A stretch of DNA of 45,023 nucleotides from the NCBI RefSeq assembly GCF_004366635.1, contig NZ_SORN01000004.1, positions 278,469 to 323,491 on the forward strand, read 5' to 3'. Made by a program: the position numbers and the translations under genes. The notes beneath the pieces are model-generated. The model worked only from the letters and a program-made list of their open reading frames with translations, was not told where the DNA came from and made no database searches. Shown piece by piece: positions 41,502 to 45,023 of this stretch (position 1 is its first letter; the number at the start of each line of letters is the position of its first letter). Source of the stretch: Roseinatronobacter bogoriensis DSM 18756 (GTDB taxonomy: Bacteria > Pseudomonadota > Alphaproteobacteria > Rhodobacterales > Rhodobacteraceae).

Positions 41502-43805
41502 ATGGCACAAGATGATGACGCGCTTCCCGATCTGACCGCCCCAGTGGCCGAACCTCTGCGCCGCGCGCTGGGGTCACGCTACCTGCAATATGCACTCTCG
41601 ACGATCATGCACCGCGCGCTGCCCGATGCGCGTGACGGCTTGAAGCCGGTGCATCGCCGCATTCTGTTTGCAATGCGCGAATTGAAGCTGTCATCAACCG
41701 GGGGCTTTCGTAAATCGGCCAAGATTACCGGCGATGTGATGGGTAATTATCACCCGCATGGTGATGCCGCGATCTATGATGCGATGGCGCGTCTTGCACA
41801 GGATTTCAACGTCCGCTACCCGCTGGTCGACGGGCAGGGCAATTTCGGCAATATCGACGGCGATAACCCCGCCGCCGCGCGTTATACCGAGGCGCGCATG
41901 ACCGCTGCCGCCGAAGCGCTGCTGGAAGGGCTGTCCGAGAATGCGGTCGATTTCCGGCCCAATTACGATGGCACACTTGAAGAACCCGTCGTGCTGCCCG
42001 CCGCCTTTCCCAACCTTCTGGCCAATGGGGCAAGCGGCATTGCAGTTGGCATGGCGACCAATATCCCGCCCCATAATCTGGATGAACTGATCGAGGGTTG
42101 TCTGGCGCTTATCGCAACCCCCAATTTGCCTGACGAAGATCTGGTGAAGCTGATCCCCGGACCCGATTTCCCGACTGGTGGCGTGGTTGTGGAGCCACGC
42201 GAGTCGATTCTGAACGCCTACAAGACCGGACGCGGATCATTCCGGCTGCGTGCACGCTGGCAGGTCGAGGATCTGGGCCGCGGCCAGTGGCAGGTGATCG
42301 TCACGGAAATTCCCTTTCAGGTGCCGAAATCCCGCCTGATCGAGAAACTGGCCGAGGTGATCCAGACCCGCAAGGTGCCGCTTCTGGCAGATATCCGCGA
42401 CGAATCGGCGGATGATGTGCGAATCGTGCTTGAACCCAAAAGCCGCAGCGTTGACCCTGAATTGATGATGGGGATGCTGTTCAAGAATTCCGATCTGGAA
42501 ACGCGGTTCAGTCTGAACATGAATGTCCTGATTGACGGGGTGACCCCGCGCGTATGCGGGTTGCGCGAAGTCCTGCGTGCCTTTCTTGACCACCGGCGCG
42601 AAGTTCTGACACGGCGCAGCCAGCACCGGCTGGACAAGATCGACCATCGGCTGGAAGTGTTGGAAGGCTTTATCATAGCCTTTCTGAACCTTGACCGCGT
42701 GATCGACATTATCCGCTATGACGAGGCACCGCGCGCCGCGCTGATGCGCGAGACGTGGGGGCAGGATTTCGCCCGCGCCACGTCTGAGGCCGATTATGTG
42801 CCGCCCGCACCGGGTGAGGGCGAATTGTCAGAGGTGCAGGCCGAAGCGATCCTGAATATGCGCCTGCGCAGCTTGCGGCGTCTGGAAGAGCTGGAGCTGA
42901 AGCGCGAGCGCGACGCGTTGTTGAAAGAACGCGCCGAACTGGAAGACCTGCTGGATTCCGACAGATTGCAGTGGAAACGAATCGGAACCGAATTGCGCGA
43001 TGTGCAGGCCAAATTCGGCAAGGCCACCGATCTGGGCCGCCGCCGCACCGACTTTGCCGAGGCGGGCGAGGTCGAGGATGTGCCGCTGGAGGCCATGATC
43101 GAACGTGAACCGATCACCGTGCTATGCTCGAAAATGGGCTGGATTCGCGCGATGAAAGGCCATGTCGCCCTTGATCAGGCGTTCAAGTTCAAGGATGGCG
43201 ATGAAGGGCGCTTTGCCTTCCATGCCGAAACCACAGACAAGATCGTGATCTTTGGCTCAAACGGGCGCTTCTACACGCTGATGGGGGTCAATCTACCCGG
43301 CGGGCGCGGGATGGGAGAGCCTGTGCGCCTGATGATCGATTTGCCCAATGAGGCTGAGATTGTCGATATCTTTACCCATAAGCCCGACCTGAAGCTGATT
43401 GTGGCATCGTCCAGCGGGGACGGGTTCATTGTCGCTTCTGATGAGGTGATCGCCCAGACTCGGAGCGGCAAACAGGTGCTGAACCTCAAGGAAGGGGTGC
43501 GCGCGCATGTCTGCCGCCGGGTCGAGGGGGACCATCTCGCCGTGGTGGGCGAGAATCGCAAACTGCTGGTTTTTGCCTTGGCCGAATTGCCCGAAATGGG
43601 GCGCGGCAAGGGGGTCAGGCTGCAATCCTACAAGGATGGCGGCCTGTCCGATCTGCGCACGATTACCTTGTCCGAGGGGCTGTCGTGGAAAGACCCGGCA
43701 GGGCGCACGCGGACAGAAGCCGAACTGGCGGAATGGCGTGGCAAGCGCGCCAGTGCAGGCCGTATGGCCCCGCGCGGTTTTCCGCGCGATAACAGATTCA
43801 CCTGA
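41502..43805 (+). CDS. parC: DNA topoisomerase IV subunit A
   Basis: ParC cuts and rejoins both strands so that replicated chromosomes can be unlinked; it works with ParE, which is not in the window. The 767-residue protein opens with the DNA-gate segment YLQYALSTIMHRALPDARDG and KPVHRRILFAM. The catalytic tyrosine is Tyr128 in AARYTEARMT. The tower and coiled coil (LEELELKRERDALLKERAEL) and a beta-pinwheel C-terminus follow. The pinwheel lacks the GyrA-box of gyrase, and IEREPITVLCSKMGWIRAMK is typical of ParC, so this is ParC and not GyrA. The start at 41502 opens MAQDDDALPDL; a TTG 18 bases upstream is possible. Confidence 0.94.
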   Translation: MAQDDDALPDLTAPVAEPLRRALGSRYLQYALSTIMHRALPDARDGLKPVHRRILFAMRELKLSSTGGFRKSAKITGDVMGNYHPHGDAAIYDAMARLAQDFNVRYPLVDGQGNFGNIDGDNPAAARYTEARMTAAAEALLEGLSENAVDFRPNYDGTLEEPVVLPAAFPNLLANGASGIAVGMATNIPPHNLDELIEGCLALIATPNLPDEDLVKLIPGPDFPTGGVVVEPRESILNAYKTGRGSFRLRARWQVEDLGRGQWQVIVTEIPFQVPKSRLIEKLAEVIQTRKVPLLADIRDESADDVRIVLEPKSRSVDPELMMGMLFKNSDLETRFSLNMNVLIDGVTPRVCGLREVLRAFLDHRREVLTRRSQHRLDKIDHRLEVLEGFIIAFLNLDRVIDIIRYDEAPRAALMRETWGQDFARATSEADYVPPAPGEGELSEVQAEAILNMRLRSLRRLEELELKRERDALLKERAELEDLLDSDRLQWKRIGTELRDVQAKFGKATDLGRRRTDFAEAGEVEDVPLEAMIEREPITVLCSKMGWIRAMKGHVALDQAFKFKDGDEGRFAFHAETTDKIVIFGSNGRFYTLMGVNLPGGRGMGEPVRLMIDLPNEAEIVDIFTHKPDLKLIVASSSGDGFIVASDEVIAQTRSGKQVLNLKEGVRAHVCRRVEGDHLAVVGENRKLLVFALAELPEMGRGKGVRLQSYKDGGLSDLRTITLSEGLSWKDPAGRTRTEAELAEWRGKRASAGRMAPRGFPRDNRFT

Positions 43806-43884
43806 AACCTGCGCCCGGTTTGTGTGATTTGCCTCTCATGGCAGGATCAGATAGCAAGGCCTTGGATTAACTCGGAGGATGCAG

Positions 43885-44523
43885 ATGGTTGCAGTGTCTG
43901 TTCCGCGCCCCGTGCTGGCGCTTCTGGCCGCGCTTGCGGTGTCGGCCTGTGCCAGCGGCGCACAGCTTCAGGATGAACGCGCAGAGCTTGGGGATTTCTT
44001 CCTCAGCCACGCCATTGTCGTCGCAGATGACGCCACGCCCCTGCCCGGATCACGTCCGGCAGAGGCAGAGGAATGGGAAGACGCCATCGTCTCGGAGATG
44101 CGGCGCAGATTGGGCCGCTATGATGGTGACAAGCTTTATCATATCGGTGTCAATGTTCAGGCCTATATGATCGCGCCACCAGGCATTCCGCTTGTGCTGT
44201 CGCCCAGATCCGCGCTTGGGGTCACGGTGGACCTGTGGGATGATGCGGCGGGCCGCAAGCTCAATGCGCGCCCCCACAGGATCATTGTGGGCGAGGCCAT
44301 TTCTGGCGAGACAATCGTCGGCTCGGGCAATACCCAGACACGCGAAAGGCAGATGCAGAATCTGGCCGAGAATGTGGTCCTGTCGATCGAAAACTGGCTG
44401 GCCTCGAACCCTGACTGGTTCCCGCCCAGACCCGAAAGCGCGGATATGGAAGATCCGGGAATCGACGCCGAGGGCGCGCGCGCGACAATCAATCCGGATG
44501 CCCCAAGCGGTTCAGCGAGTTAG
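43885..44523 (+). CDS. Small putative lipoprotein, unknown function
   Basis: This 212-residue protein begins with a lipoprotein signal: a hydrophobic stretch (VLALLAALA) then the lipobox VSAC with Cys22. The mature part is acidic and soluble-looking, with VNVQAYMIAPPGIPLVLSP and ALGVTVDLWDDAAGRKLN as its most patterned segments. The C-terminal 40 residues are proline-rich and probably disordered. The start at 43885 has GGAGG six bases upstream; an ATG at 43879 touches the ribosome-binding site. It lies between parC and tuf on the same strand. The family is not recognised and no function is assigned. Confidence 0.8.
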   Translation: MVAVSVPRPVLALLAALAVSACASGAQLQDERAELGDFFLSHAIVVADDATPLPGSRPAEAEEWEDAIVSEMRRRLGRYDGDKLYHIGVNVQAYMIAPPGIPLVLSPRSALGVTVDLWDDAAGRKLNARPHRIIVGEAISGETIVGSGNTQTRERQMQNLAENVVLSIENWLASNPDWFPPRPESADMEDPGIDAEGARATINPDAPSGSAS

Positions 44524-44679
44524 CTGTGAAGCAGCTGGCTGTTCCGGACCAACAGAAAATAGCATGAAGCGGGCGATAGAGGGCAAACCGCGCTTGATTT
44601 TCCTGCCCAAGCTGCGTAAGTGGCCCGCGTGTCTTTTCGGGCGCCGCAAAGCGGCCCAGCAACAAAGGGTGCCGAAACC

Positions 44680-45023
44680 ATGGCAAAGCAAAAGTTTGAA
44701 CGTAATAAACCGCATGTGAACATCGGGACGATTGGTCACGTTGACCACGGCAAGACGACACTGACGGCTGCGATCACGAAGTATTTCGGTGATTTCCGCG
44801 CCTATGACCAGATTGACGGTGCCCCTGAAGAGAAAGCGCGCGGGATCACGATCTCGACCGCGCATGTGGAATATGAAACCGATGCGCGCCACTACGCGCA
44901 TGTCGATTGCCCCGGCCACGCGGACTATGTGAAGAACATGATCACCGGTGCCGCGCAGATGGACGGCGCGATTCTGGTTGTGAACGCGGCTGACGGCCCC
45001 ATGCCCCAGACCCGTGAACACAT
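44680..45023 (+). CDS. tuf: Elongation factor Tu (3' truncated)
   Basis: EF-Tu is the GTPase that delivers aminoacyl-tRNA to the ribosome. The first 114 codons are present and the frame is open at the window edge. The opening MAKQKFERNKPHVNIGTIGH is diagnostic. The P-loop is GHVDHGKT (residues 19-26), the switch I region has EEKARGITIS, and DCPGHADYVKNMI is the switch II block. The 156-base gap upstream (44524-44679) holds no gene and no tRNA; a weak AAGGGTG lies before the ATG. Usual neighbours such as secE or tRNA-Trp would lie to the right if present. Confidence 0.97.
   Translation, partial: MAKQKFERNKPHVNIGTIGHVDHGKTTLTAAITKYFGDFRAYDQIDGAPEEKARGITISTAHVEYETDARHYAHVDCPGHADYVKNMITGAAQMDGAILVVNAADGPMPQTREH

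Noticed and set aside
44524..44679. A tRNA gene in the tuf leader
   Set aside because: No cloverleaf or T-arm consensus could be built; the neighbouring tRNAs usual near tuf normally lie after it.
1..45023. CRISPR array, prophage, integrase or transposase
   Set aside because: No regularly spaced repeats and no recombinase, phage structural or transposase protein text on either strand.

Overview
The window reads as an ordinary, gene-dense stretch of chromosome from an alphaproteobacterium of the Rhodobacteraceae (Rhodobacter/Roseobacter group). This is inferred from protein features and not from a search: an RNase E with a long acidic insertion in its S1 domain, a DUF1489 protein, ethylmalonyl-CoA mutase, a B12-dependent class II ribonucleotide reductase, a MidA-type methyltransferase next to lgt, and many ATGA-type gene overlaps. 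I see no phage, insertion sequence, integron or CRISPR array. The two ends cut genes: clpA lacks its N-terminus on the left and tuf lacks its C-terminus on the right.

Layout, left to right. (1) 1-3013: clpA with a strong terminator, then a rhomboid protease. (2) 3023-6705, minus strand: a three-gene iron(III)-type ABC importer (binding protein, fused permease, ATPase) with a promoter-proximal palindrome. (3) 6902-11299: deoxyribose-phosphate aldolase of the animal DERA type, a two-domain aldehyde dehydrogenase of ALDH16 architecture and a zinc alcohol dehydrogenase, a plausible deoxyribose/acetaldehyde pathway. (4) 11378-15280: purQ, then a DctB-like sensor kinase and a DctD-like regulator that lacks the sigma-54 contact loop. 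(5) 15281-16113: the only long stretch without a convincing gene. (6) 16114-22718: rne, ccdA, a DUF1489 gene and nrdJ. (7) 22879-27459: an ABC exporter divergent from two glycosyltransferases (GT2, GT61), probably surface polysaccharide work.

(8) 27630-34407: ethylmalonyl-CoA mutase, a broken LysE/ArgO-type exporter, and the glycolate oxidase operon glcDEF with a palindromic operator over its promoter. These are carbon-assimilation functions for C2 compounds. (9) 34484-35981: a secreted trypsin-like protease, then an IbpA-type small heat-shock gene whose leader folds as a three-hairpin ROSE-like RNA thermometer. (10) 36082-39433: a 48-residue small protein gene, the tightly overlapped lgt-midA-pgeF operon and ubiK. 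(11) 39491-45023: a DUF4139 exported protein, parC, a small lipoprotein and the start of tuf.

Nothing here is a clear new multi-gene system. The best leads are the hsp20 thermometer, the DctD-like regulator without GAFTGA, the DERA-ALDH16-ADH cluster, the GGTAA/TTACC palindromes shared by three promoter regions, the 30-base intergenic repeat, and the small protein at 36082-36228.
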